The notes beneath the pieces were generated by a model, which was not told the DNA's origin, made no database searches, and saw only the letters and a list, made by a program, of their open reading frames with translations. The translations under genes and the position numbers were made by a program. Source: UMGS1590 sp963558655 (GTDB lineage Bacteria > Bacillota > Peptococcia > Peptococcales > Peptococcaceae). Taken from it: a DNA stretch of 64,000 nt. This document shows positions 16,908-25,237 of the stretch, piece by piece (position 1 is the stretch's first letter; each line of letters begins with the position of its first letter). The stretch lies in assembly GCA_963558655.1 (NCBI GenBank), contig CAUWHJ010000009.1, forward strand, positions 33,775-97,774, in the 5' to 3' direction.

Positions 16908-19436
16908 TCACCTTTCCATGCACGACAGCCATCGCTGCACCCAATGATCCGGAAGACGTTCCGCAACCGGCACAATATCTCGATAGAGTGTCAACAAGCC
17001 ATTTTCGTGTGCTTCACGCATTGAACAAGCCATTGCTTGCTGTATGTCCAGCTCATCTTTATGAGCCAAAAGCTCTACACTGCCATACGGCGTTCCATGA
17101 CCATTACTCAAAAAAACAGGCCCACTCAAATAACCATCTGTGACGCGCGTCTCCATAAATTTCGCCAACGTCTCATCGCCGCACGCATTCAGTGCCTGGC
17201 AAAGACCACGTTGCATATCACGTAAATAGTGCGGTTGAAAATAGCCGCCAAAGCATCGCAAACCACGCTCAAACAATAATTTTAATAAATGAAGAAATAT
17301 TCCGGGATAAAGGCGTCCTTGCGCCAAAGCGTCCGGTATTGCTGAATAAGAAAAACGTTCTCCAGTACACCTATTGACAAGTGCATCACCATCATCATAA
17401 AGCGGCGCACGTCGATATAGCGTTTTATCTTCTCCCCAAAACAGCATGGTTCCGGTAAGTCTATCACCTTTATGTGACCAACAGCCTGACACACCATCGA
17501 GGTATGAAAAAACAGCCTGACGAAATTCGCGGTCAACAAACAATCGCCTGGAAAAACTCTCCTTATTGTCCATATCTCTCAAAATCAATGCTGTCGTTAA
17601 TTCCTCAGCGTTCACATAAACCACACCACAACCCGTCGCTTCCATAGAAAGCGCATGATTGATGAGACAAGCCTGATCAACATAGCGCTCGCAAGCTAAT
17701 ACATCCGGGCGCTTATAAATATCATTCAGTATATGACGCACCGTGTGCTGCATTGGTTCTGAAAGCTGTGCCGCCAGTTCTTTTTTCTCAAAATTTTCTT
17801 TAGCACAGTCTATCATTTCTGCGGTCATTGCCGGAAACATACCAACGCAACTGTTCTTATATTTCTTCTTAACAATAGGAAAACGTTGTGGTAAAGCACC
17901 ATCACGCAACTCATAAAGTGTCATACCTTGCCCAAAAGAAGAGTTGCACATTGATACCAAGCCACAGGCAATAACAGATATATGTTTGTGTACAAAACCA
18001 CGTTTTTCGAGCAGATGTTGAAAAAGCAAGTTCCCTTGTACCGCTGAGGCAAAATAATCAACACCATGATGATTGGCTGTCAGCGCACAATCTATCAAAC
18101 CAGAAGCTGCTTCTTTAGCCACTTGTACACCTAAAAGCGGCAAAAGCTGAGCCTCCGCTTCCTGCACAACATCTTCCGGATTACACAGTGGCACTTGCTG
18201 TTCAAAATCAGCCAAACGCTGCACATACGCCGTTAAAGAACGATCACCATCTTCATCCAGCACCTGTTTTAATGTTGGACAATGATGCTTCATTTGAATC
18301 ATGAGCCGTTGCACCGGCGTTGTTTCCGGCAAATGCGTAAGATGGCGTTCAACGCGTGCACCAGTTTTTTGCACAATCTGACAATTAGAAAGTGTCAACG
18401 GTGTTCTCTCAATCACCTCTGAAACACTAATCGAATCACCATTTTGACACCCTAAAAACACCACTTCATCACCAGGACTTGCTTCAGAAAGCGCACTGAC
18501 ATCAATAATACAACTATCCATGCTCACACTTTCCACTTTCACACGCTGACCACGCACAAGCACTTCAGCATCTTCCTGCCAAAACAACAATGCAATGTCT
18601 TCGTAGCCACCTTCCACCACGGCCAACCGGCAAAAGCCATCACAATCTGCCGTACGTGAATAGCCACCAAAAGCAGACCCTCTTACACGCTTTATATCAA
18701 TGATATGGCTCTTAATTGTCATCACCGAACGCAGCTCATTTTGCTGAAAGATTTCATCATACGGCAAACCGTAAATTCCAGCACCAATGCGTACCATGTC
18801 AAAATGCGCCTCTGGGAGCATATATGCAGCAGCGGTTGACGCTGCATGAACACAGAGCTGTTTACGGAAGGTAGAAGGAATCTGCTTTACAAGCATAGAA
18901 AACACTTCTATTTGTTCTTGAAGTAAACCCGATTTATTCATATAAGCCCCATAAAGCTGTGTATAAACCCCCGTCCATTTGATATGCGAACACTTTTTCA
19001 ACGAATCAGTCAGGGTTAAAAATTCCTGCGGCTCTATCCCTGGACTTCCGGCGCAAACGTCTAAGCGCACATGTACGGTCACACTTTTTTCCTGTACCGT
19101 TGCTGCTTCTTCCAACTTTTCCAAAAATCCCGGACGCGAAACAGTTGCAATAAGATCCGCTTGAACAAGCGCAGCTATATCTTCATCAGCCGTGTCACTC
19201 AACACAAGAATCGGCAACTTAATGCCACCTGTACGCAAACTACGCCCTTCACTTACAGTAGCTACCGCCAGCATATCTACCGGCGCTTGTGCTTCTACCA
19301 ACCGAGCAATGTCAAGCGCACCACAACCATAAGCATCGCCTTTGAGCACACAACACAGCTTCACTGCGCCAATTTTTTGTTTGATTTGAAAGATGTTATG
19401 TAAAATGTTCTCTGCGTTGATCTCAACATGAACCAT
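16908..19436 (-). CDS. Alanine racemase domain fused to a large domain of unknown function
   Basis: 842 residues, more than twice a normal alanine racemase. Residues 1 to about 375 follow the family: PLP-binding Lys32 in LKGDAYGCG, Tyr259 in FGGYSRTAD as the second catalytic base, AHFDMVRIGAGIYGL with the Arg that contacts the PLP nitrogen, and VSMDSCIIDVS. In the segment normally reading KxDTGMxRxG this protein has VRLDVCAGSPGI, so the conserved Lys is Arg and the conserved Arg is Ser. That hints at an altered substrate or reaction. Residues from about 380 to 842 contain TANHHGVDYFASAVQGNLLF, CGLVSMCNSSFGQGM and GYFQPHYLRDMQRGLCQAL; I do not recognise this domain. No signal peptide or membrane segment, so cytoplasmic. 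Sits between the second sensor-MFS gene and the lipoprotein gene, 20 and 4 bases away. Its ribosome-binding site is weak. Confidence 0.8.
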   Translation of the reverse strand: MVHVEINAENILHNIFQIKQKIGAVKLCCVLKGDAYGCGALDIARLVEAQAPVDMLAVATVSEGRSLRTGGIKLPILVLSDTADEDIAALVQADLIATVSRPGFLEKLEEAATVQEKSVTVHVRLDVCAGSPGIEPQEFLTLTDSLKKCSHIKWTGVYTQLYGAYMNKSGLLQEQIEVFSMLVKQIPSTFRKQLCVHAASTAAAYMLPEAHFDMVRIGAGIYGLPYDEIFQQNELRSVMTIKSHIIDIKRVRGSAFGGYSRTADCDGFCRLAVVEGGYEDIALLFWQEDAEVLVRGQRVKVESVSMDSCIIDVSALSEASPGDEVVFLGCQNGDSISVSEVIERTPLTLSNCQIVQKTGARVERHLTHLPETTPVQRLMIQMKHHCPTLKQVLDEDGDRSLTAYVQRLADFEQQVPLCNPEDVVQEAEAQLLPLLGVQVAKEAASGLIDCALTANHHGVDYFASAVQGNLLFQHLLEKRGFVHKHISVIACGLVSMCNSSFGQGMTLYELRDGALPQRFPIVKKKYKNSCVGMFPAMTAEMIDCAKENFEKKELAAQLSEPMQHTVRHILNDIYKRPDVLACERYVDQACLINHALSMEATGCGVVYVNAEELTTALILRDMDNKESFSRRLFVDREFRQAVFSYLDGVSGCWSHKGDRLTGTMLFWGEDKTLYRRAPLYDDGDALVNRCTGERFSYSAIPDALAQGRLYPGIFLHLLKLLFERGLRCFGGYFQPHYLRDMQRGLCQALNACGDETLAKFMETRVTDGYLSGPVFLSNGHGTPYGSVELLAHKDELDIQQAMACSMREAHENGLLTLYRDIVPVAERLPDHWVQRWLSCMER

Positions 19437-19456
19437 ATTCGTTGTTTAACCCCATT

Positions 19457-21844
19457 TCATCCATTAGTTTTTGAAAAACGATTCATCAGCGCACTCAAAA
19501 CAGCACAAATCAGATAAGCAATCGCTAATCCCCAGATGGTCATAGTCGCATTTCGTTCTGTGAAAAAACCAATAAATACCGGTGCCACAGCCATAACAAC
19601 ATTTGAAAGCCCAAGATAAAGTGCCGAAGCAGTGATTTCATCAATCCGGTGATGCACCGCAGGAAGCGCTAAAAAACCATCCATGGCAAGCGGTGTACCA
19701 TAGCCGTCAAGGGTGCCAAAAATAGCTGAAGAAACGAGTACCATTACCATAAAAGGTGGAAGCCCTATAACGACAACGCCGCAAAATCCCAAAACCAATG
19801 CGCCGACAAGCCCTTGTGAAAGACTGATATGCCCACCAAGCAATCGGCTCAGTCTTGGCCCGAGATAAAAACCGGCAAGTCCATTAGCAATATAGCAATA
19901 GGAAAGTAAAATATCACTTTCATGACCTGTAATCAACGTTGGAATCAATGTCGCCGTATAAAGCACCGCAAAGAAAAATGGCATCATAATGAGAATAAAA
20001 TAACGCATCACGCTTGGTGAAAAAACAATGTGCATATAGTCACGCAAGCGCAAACGCTGCGGTTTCCTAGCCACAATACCTTTTCCCTGCGCCGCATTTT
20101 GTTCCAACAAACGCCACGGCATAAGTCGCAGCAAAGAAATACCAAATAGTACAAACACCATCGCTGAAACCAGATAAGCAAAGCTATAACCAGTGAGCGC
20201 AACAATAATGGCTGCGATACCTGCACCGCACATATTGCCGCCAATAAGCCCAGCATTGAGTTGTGCTTGATTTTCATTATGCCGTTCCAAACTATCCTCG
20301 CCAATACCGGCAAGAAGCGTAACAATATAAACAAGACCAGCAAAAGCAAAGCCACCAATAAGGCGCAAAACAATAATCCAAATTGCTGAATGGGTCAGGA
20401 AACAGCCAATATTGGCAGCTAATACCACTGCCAAAAAGATCTTTGAAAAAAGTCTGCATCGCTTATCCGGCTGTTTGATCCATCCAGGACACAAAGCCAT
20501 TGCCACCACATGCGCCAAATACTCCGCAGCCAATGGCAGTGCAGCCGTAACACCAATACCAAGACCACCAATGCTTTGCCCCCATTGTGTAATTAAAAGC
20601 GCTGAGTACGGTAAATACAAATATCGCGCTGTTGTTTGCAAAAACGAAACAATACGAATATTTCTGGAAAAATACTCATACGTCTGCGTATTTTCTTTGT
20701 CAAACTCAGGATCGCGCCGCTGCGCTAACATCTCCGGTAAACGAATCATTTCAACAATAATGACAACACAGAAAATAAAGGTGGCCAGAAAAATCAAAAA
20801 GAGATCGCGCATCTTTTCATTCACATATTGATCTGAAACAAACGCCTCTAGCCGCAAAGGCATACCACTGGTTTCAAGTTCCTCCGTCACAATATCCGAT
20901 GATGCCTGGCCAAGTACAGTGTCACTATCATAAAGCACACTACTAATACGCATATCAACAAGCATTGGCATTTGGCGTACCTTTTCAGCAAGATATTCCT
21001 CAAGACCAGTCATTTCTTCGTAAGTGACGCCTTTTTCATACACTTCTTCCGTCATCATACCAACATATTCTACGACTGAACCAACATCCTCACGAATGGC
21101 TGTTTCATAATGATTTTGAAAGAAAACATAACTAGCAAAGCCCGTAATAACAATCATAGCCAACAAAAGACCCGAAGGTACTGCAAAAAGCATGACCCGA
21201 CGCATACTTGTATCTAATTTCGACAAATGGCGATGCAACACAAAAAAATAACCAAGGAACAGTATCAGCCCAATAACAAAAACTGCGCCTAAAAGGAGTA
21301 CTGTATCTTTGGCCATATCAAGACGCTGAGCGTCATAAACAGAAGTTGGATAACTAAGCAAAAAGCTGCCGACCTGCTTATCGCCATCCCTAACAGGCAT
21401 CATCAACACTTCATAGCCATTATCGGCAATAAGTGCATAGCTGTCGTCTTCAAGCGTATCACGCGCCAATGTCTGTCCTTCATCACTAGCAACGATCCTA
21501 TCAATTGGTGAGCCACTTTCATAAGTAGCATAAAGTGTTGCACCCTCTCTGTCGAGTATGCTAACCTCCATGTCCACTTCTTCAAACAACGCCTGTGTAC
21601 GGGCGAACACATCTTCAATACCATAATAACGTTCCAAACTTTTCCCGTACTTAATTCCGGATTCCATATCCGAAATAATTTGATCACACTGCGCCGCATA
21701 ATAACTTTGTTTAACTTCGCGATAATTCTGGTCAAAACTCAGATAGCAAAGCAGTGAAAGAAGCGACAATGTTCCCAAAAGAAAAACGCAAAACGTAATG
21801 ACGATCGTACGCAAGTTTCCCTTTTTTCCACTTGTATTCGTCAA
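19457..21844 (-). CDS. Two-sensor-domain MFS transporter fusion (copy 2)
   Basis: 795 residues with the same layout as the 13328-15715 protein: two extracytoplasmic domains framed by TM pairs (about 14-36/180-203 and 222-242/340-362), then an MFS-type domain. Shared segments include SFDQNYREVKQSYYA, YYGIEDVFARTQ, DKQVGSFLL, LSYCYIANGLAGFYLGPRL and IFGTLDGYGTPLAMDGFLA. The pair probably arose by duplication within the operon. It starts with TTG at 21844, aligned with the ATG of the paralog, and has AAAGGA upstream. A 121-base gap with a promoter-like sequence separates it from the kinase gene. Substrate unknown. Confidence 0.75.
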   Translation of the reverse strand: MTNTSGKKGNLRTIVITFCVFLLGTLSLLSLLCYLSFDQNYREVKQSYYAAQCDQIISDMESGIKYGKSLERYYGIEDVFARTQALFEEVDMEVSILDREGATLYATYESGSPIDRIVASDEGQTLARDTLEDDSYALIADNGYEVLMMPVRDGDKQVGSFLLSYPTSVYDAQRLDMAKDTVLLLGAVFVIGLILFLGYFFVLHRHLSKLDTSMRRVMLFAVPSGLLLAMIVITGFASYVFFQNHYETAIREDVGSVVEYVGMMTEEVYEKGVTYEEMTGLEEYLAEKVRQMPMLVDMRISSVLYDSDTVLGQASSDIVTEELETSGMPLRLEAFVSDQYVNEKMRDLFLIFLATFIFCVVIIVEMIRLPEMLAQRRDPEFDKENTQTYEYFSRNIRIVSFLQTTARYLYLPYSALLITQWGQSIGGLGIGVTAALPLAAEYLAHVVAMALCPGWIKQPDKRCRLFSKIFLAVVLAANIGCFLTHSAIWIIVLRLIGGFAFAGLVYIVTLLAGIGEDSLERHNENQAQLNAGLIGGNMCGAGIAAIIVALTGYSFAYLVSAMVFVLFGISLLRLMPWRLLEQNAAQGKGIVARKPQRLRLRDYMHIVFSPSVMRYFILIMMPFFFAVLYTATLIPTLITGHESDILLSYCYIANGLAGFYLGPRLSRLLGGHISLSQGLVGALVLGFCGVVVIGLPPFMVMVLVSSAIFGTLDGYGTPLAMDGFLALPAVHHRIDEITASALYLGLSNVVMAVAPVFIGFFTERNATMTIWGLAIAYLICAVLSALMNRFSKTNG

Positions 21845-21922
21845 TACTTTTCAATCCTTTCTATGCGTAGTTTTTTCGCATCAACACATCCTTTATTCCA
21901 CAAATTAGAAAACCGACATGAC

Positions 21923-21951
21923 ACGATATTTTTTTAACAATCATGTGACAA
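21923..21951 (-). promoter_or_regulatory. Possible internal promoter of the sensor/racemase operon
   Basis: On the minus strand TTGTCA (21951-21946) and TATCGT (21928-21923) are 17 bases apart in the 121-base gap before copy 2 of the sensor-MFS gene. A 10-base direct repeat TATTCCACAA occurs at 21895-21904 and 21952-21961, one on each side. Weak prediction. Confidence 0.3.
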
Positions 21952-21965
21952 TATTCCACAAGCAA

Positions 21966-23243
21966 CTAAAAAATGACACGCAGAACCAGCCAACCCTGCT
22001 GTTGTTCATAACGACAAGACGCACCATATTTTTCACAGAAATTGAGGATAGAACGTACCCCCCAGCCATGACCATTGCGCTGAACACTGCACGGATACCC
22101 CTGAGCATTCAATGGCACCGGTGCTGCAACAGCATTACCAATCTGAAACATTAGTCTTGGATGTGCAATAACTGTGCATTGGATACGTCTACGTTCAACA
22201 GGCACTTGCAGACAAGCATTGATGGCATTTTCTAAAGCATTGGCAACAACCAAGGCCAACTCAGATTCTTCTACCGGCAACTGGTCTGACAAACGAATCT
22301 CCGCTTCCACTTGAATTTGCTGACGCTCTGCCTCCGCAAAGTAGACACGGAATACAGCATCAAGCACCGCAGATTGACACCAGGATACCATTTTTTGTGC
22401 ACTAAGCCGTTCTTCCGAAGCTTCAATCACAGCCAACGCTTCCTCACATTGACGTTCTTCAATCAAAGCTGCAATCGTATTCAACCGATGTCTTAAATCA
22501 TGCCGTTCTAAGCGCACAGCTTGCTCCGTCTCTTGCACCGCTTGCATACGCGCCTATAAAGCCGACAACTGCATCTCCGATAGTTCAGCCTGATGACGTG
22601 TCTCTTTTTCCCGATAAGTCGTGGCAATAAAGGTAAGAAAAACCACATACACACCAATCATAAACACCGTCAATGCGAATTTAATGAGCGTAGCTTGTGC
22701 TGTTACACCTGAATAATCAGGAATACAATAAATCATAATGATGTAATACCCAGCCATAAGCAGGCACATCAACCACCAGCCTTTGTTGACATATTGAAAG
22801 GTTTGCTGTGACAACGGCACCAAATAACGAACTGCCACCCATAAAACACAGGCACTACATAAGCCAAAACCCAGCCACAGCGCCCAAATTTTGCCGACAA
22901 TGATAAGCATTAAACCGCCACATTGTTGAACCAGCATACAAAAGAGAATGGCAGTGAAAAACTGAAATACCATCTGCCAGTTACGCTTAGGCGACAAAAC
23001 CCAAAACATCAAAAATGTCGGAATATGTACCAAAAGTGAATATAAGGCAATCAGTTGCGTTGAATCGATACGCCAAGCCAAGATCCCCAGTATCGCTATC
23101 ACTGCTGCACAGCAACCATAAACTGCCAGCAAAGTTTGCCATAACTTGTAGCGGCTACCAATGAATAGCAGCACCAACGTCATACCAAAAATGGTATGGA
23201 AAGCGAGAATTCCAATTAACATTGGTATTGAAATAATCATCAT
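21966..23243 (-). pseudogene. AgrC-like sensor histidine kinase interrupted by an amber codon
   Basis: One frame of 425 codons broken by a TAG at 22554-22556. The first part (229 residues) is a membrane sensor of about six or seven helices ending in a helical linker RHQAELSEMQLSAL. The second part continues in the same frame two codons later and holds the His box RLERHDLRHRLNTIAALIEE, an N box VVANALENAINAC and a G box NGHGWGVRSI, the pattern of GHKL kinases that pair with LytTR regulators. CAG to TAG is the simplest change. The second part could start at an ATG at 22547, but I see no ribosome-binding site there. Its start overlaps the regulator stop by 4 bases (ATGA) behind AGGAGG. Either the kinase is inactivated, the two parts work as separate proteins, or the base is an error. 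Confidence 0.75.
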
Positions 23244-23974
23244 TCCCGCCCTCCTTTTAGCCAGAACTGCCCCCAGGCATCTTTTAGCTCGGTCACTGCA
23301 GCCCGCGGCACTATCACAGAATAACCATTGTCAAAAAGCACATTCTGGCCATCAACACCTGCAATGTGTTCCAAATTTAACAAAAAGCTGGCGCCACATA
23401 ATTGAAAGCGGGTATCCTGTAACAAAGAGGCTACTGCTTCACGAAAAGGCACACGCAGCGTGCGGCTGGTAATGACTTCATCAGTGCAAACATAACGCAT
23501 ACAACGAACATCACGTTCAACATAAAGAATTTTATCCAGTAACACACGCCGCGTTCCCTCTGTCGTCTGCACAAAAAATACATCCATCGCACGTTGTCGC
23601 ATTTCATTGTTTACCTTGTCCAGCACTTCAAACAATTTTTCCGCTTTTACTGGTTTAAGCAAATAATAAAAGGCTCGGACATCATAGCTTTCAATCGCAA
23701 AATCGCGTGACGATGACAAATAGATGATCGCACCACCTTCGCCAAGAGCACGTAATACTTTTCCAACAGCAATGCCGTCTTGTCCGGGCATGAGAATGTC
23801 CATCAGCAATACATCAAAGCGCTCACCATTTTCCTCAGCCTCAATTAACGCCTCTCCGCTTGTAAAAACCTGTACCTCGCCTTCGCCCTTTAGGTACTTA
23901 TCCATATAACATTGCACCAACGACAAAATCGTTTCCTGAGCAGCGTATTCGTCATCACAAATAGCAATACGCAT
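23240..23974 (-). CDS. LytTR-family response regulator
   Basis: 244 residues. The receiver domain has CDDE near the start, phospho-acceptor Asp59 in LLMDILMPGQDG, and the conserved Lys in YLLKPVKAEKL. The C-terminal LytTR DNA-binding domain (about 140-240) includes KILYVERDVRCMRYVCTD, FREAVASLL and FQLCGASFLLNLEHIAGVDG. Regulators of this type bind paired direct repeats about 21 bp apart, and such a pair lies upstream at 24101-24134. Start at 23974 (AGGAGG 10 bases upstream) is preferred over an ATG at 23998. It is the first gene of the operon and overlaps the kinase gene. Confidence 0.9.
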   Translation of the reverse strand: MRIAICDDEYAAQETILSLVQCYMDKYLKGEGEVQVFTSGEALIEAEENGERFDVLLMDILMPGQDGIAVGKVLRALGEGGAIIYLSSSRDFAIESYDVRAFYYLLKPVKAEKLFEVLDKVNNEMRQRAMDVFFVQTTEGTRRVLLDKILYVERDVRCMRYVCTDEVITSRTLRVPFREAVASLLQDTRFQLCGASFLLNLEHIAGVDGQNVLFDNGYSVIVPRAAVTELKDAWGQFWLKGGRE

Positions 23975-24070
23975 CTTCGACGCCCCTCCTTTCTTCATTG
24001 CATCTTATCTAACAGCATCCACCTTATATAATCGCACTCATGTCTTGTATTTATTATAAATCCAACAGTC

Positions 24071-24076
24071 ATTATA
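24071..24076 (-). promoter_or_regulatory. Candidate -10 element of the LytTR operon promoter
   Basis: A perfect TATAAT on the minus strand about 95 bases upstream of the regulator start. No good -35 hexamer lies 17 bases upstream, as expected for a promoter that needs an activator. Confidence 0.45.
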
Positions 24077-24100
24077 CATGACAGATTTTTTTCGCCAGAA

Positions 24101-24134
24101 ACAAAATTTGCACAAATCACCACAAATTTTACAC
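24101..24134 (-). promoter_or_regulatory. Candidate LytTR operator: paired direct repeats
   Basis: ACAAAATTTGCAC (24101-24113) and ACAAATTTTACAC (24122-24134) match at 11 of 13 positions and are offset by exactly 21 bases, two turns of the helix. They lie 25 to 58 bases upstream of the TATAAT at 24071. This spacing and position are characteristic of LytTR-family activator sites. Suggests the regulator controls its own operon. Confidence 0.6.
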
Positions 24135-24141
24135 AACAAAA

Positions 24142-24168
24142 AAGACGTATTCTAACAGAACACGTCTT
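24142..24168 (-). terminator. Terminator of the nitroreductase gene
   Basis: AAGACGT/ACGTCTT stem extended by TTC/GAA across a single mismatch, followed on the minus strand by a T run (A run at 24137-24143). It lies just after the nitroreductase stop. Confidence 0.75.
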
Positions 24169-24177
24169 GAAAAAACA

Positions 24178-24978
24178 TTAGCGCCAATCAACAACGATTG
24201 GTTTCCGTGGTGCTGTTCGCCGATAGGTAACATCCGGCACACCAACAAGCAGGCAAGCATTGATCTCATGTGGTTCCACACCAAGTTCACGGCAAAGCGC
24301 CGGATTAGAGGCAAGTGCCATCTGGATAAATCCACTGTACAATGTCCCTAATCCCTCTGCATAAGCCATCAGTGCTATACTTGACGCTGCCAAACCACCA
24401 TTAAGCGGTGCTGGCGAACAAACAATGAGCAATACTGGAGCATTGAAAAAAAGTCTATCGTCACCCGAATCTCTCTCATGGCATTGTTGCATCCGAACAA
24501 GTGTATCATACAAGCGCCCTTTACCAGCTTTCGCTACATACCCATCAATGATACTACCAAAATGCGCCCACACCGCCGCTTTCAGTGCTGGCAGCTGATC
24601 TTGCACAACAATGTATCGTACATTCTGAGCATTACTACCAGTTGGCGTATAACGACCAGCCGCCAACACCCGTTCAAACATCTCTTTTGGAATTTTACCT
24701 TCCTTAAATCGCCGAATGCTGCGTCGGGCCTGTAACAATCCTAATAAAGTGTCGCCATCTATTTCGGGCTGTCCCGCTGCGTAATCAATCACATCATCTG
24801 TCGGATACATTGCTGGCATTCTCACAGCATTTTCCGGACACACCGCAAAACAGTGCCCACATTCAATACATTCGCCCAAAACTTGCACTGTGCCGTCGCG
24901 CAAAACAAGATTGCCTGGGAAGCAATCTGTTACGCACGCACCACAACCAATACATTTTTTCTGGTCAATCGTAATCAT
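24178..24978 (-). CDS. Nitroreductase with N-terminal 2[4Fe-4S] ferredoxin domain
   Basis: 266 residues. Residues 1-55 carry two CxxCxxCxxxC-type clusters (CIGCGACVTDC and CIECGHCFAVC). Residues from about 75 form an FMN-binding nitroreductase domain: LLQARRSIRRFKEGKIP, AAGRYTPTGSNAQNVRY and ALMAYAEGLGTLYSGF. Such fusions are common in anaerobes and reduce nitro compounds, quinones or flavins with electrons delivered through the ferredoxin part; the actual substrate is unknown. The start at 24978 has GGAGG 8 bases upstream. Eleven bases from the small gene upstream, probably co-transcribed. Confidence 0.9.
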   Translation of the reverse strand: MITIDQKKCIGCGACVTDCFPGNLVLRDGTVQVLGECIECGHCFAVCPENAVRMPAMYPTDDVIDYAAGQPEIDGDTLLGLLQARRSIRRFKEGKIPKEMFERVLAAGRYTPTGSNAQNVRYIVVQDQLPALKAAVWAHFGSIIDGYVAKAGKGRLYDTLVRMQQCHERDSGDDRLFFNAPVLLIVCSPAPLNGGLAASSIALMAYAEGLGTLYSGFIQMALASNPALCRELGVEPHEINACLLVGVPDVTYRRTAPRKPIVVDWR

Positions 24979-24989
24979 TTTCGACCTCC

Positions 24990-25160
24990 TCACTGTTTTC
25001 GTGCAATGGTATAATCATCACCCATTCGATAATATGGACAATCTTCAAACGTATCACTCATAAATTTGTAAAGCTCATCTTCATCAAGCAGCATATCGCA
25101 AATATAATAGTCCAATTCCTCATCATAATCATAATACATACAATAATCACATTTGCTCAA
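24990..25160 (-). CDS. Small acidic Cys-containing protein (DUF6472-like)
   Basis: 56 residues starting at a TTG (25160) with GGAGG 7 bases before. Sequence features: SKCDYCMYYDYDEELDYYIC, then LDEDELYKFM and CPYYRMGDDYTIARKQ at the end. The CxxC plus two later Cys could bind a metal. I recall similar small proteins in Clostridia grouped as DUF6472; function unknown. A longer in-frame start at 25217 would run into the upstream terminator and is unlikely. It is immediately upstream of the nitroreductase gene. Confidence 0.7.
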   Translation of the reverse strand: MSKCDYCMYYDYDEELDYYICDMLLDEDELYKFMSDTFEDCPYYRMGDDYTIARKQ

Positions 25161-25182
25161 TGCTATTCCTCCTCTTATAAAA

Positions 25183-25226
25183 AAGCCTCTGATTAGCGCC
25201 CTCACAGGCACAGTCATCAGAGGCTT
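25183..25226 (-). terminator. Terminator after glpX
   Basis: Perfect 11-bp stem AAGCCTCTGAT / ATCAGAGGCTT (25183-25193 with 25216-25226) and a T run on the minus strand, just after the glpX stop. Confidence 0.85.
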
Positions 25227-25237
25227 CCCATTACACT

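Noticed and set aside
22554..22556. Amber codon as pyrrolysine insertion
   Set aside because: The other interrupted gene has TAA, no pyrrolysine genes are visible, and kinases of this family have no conserved residue at the linker position.
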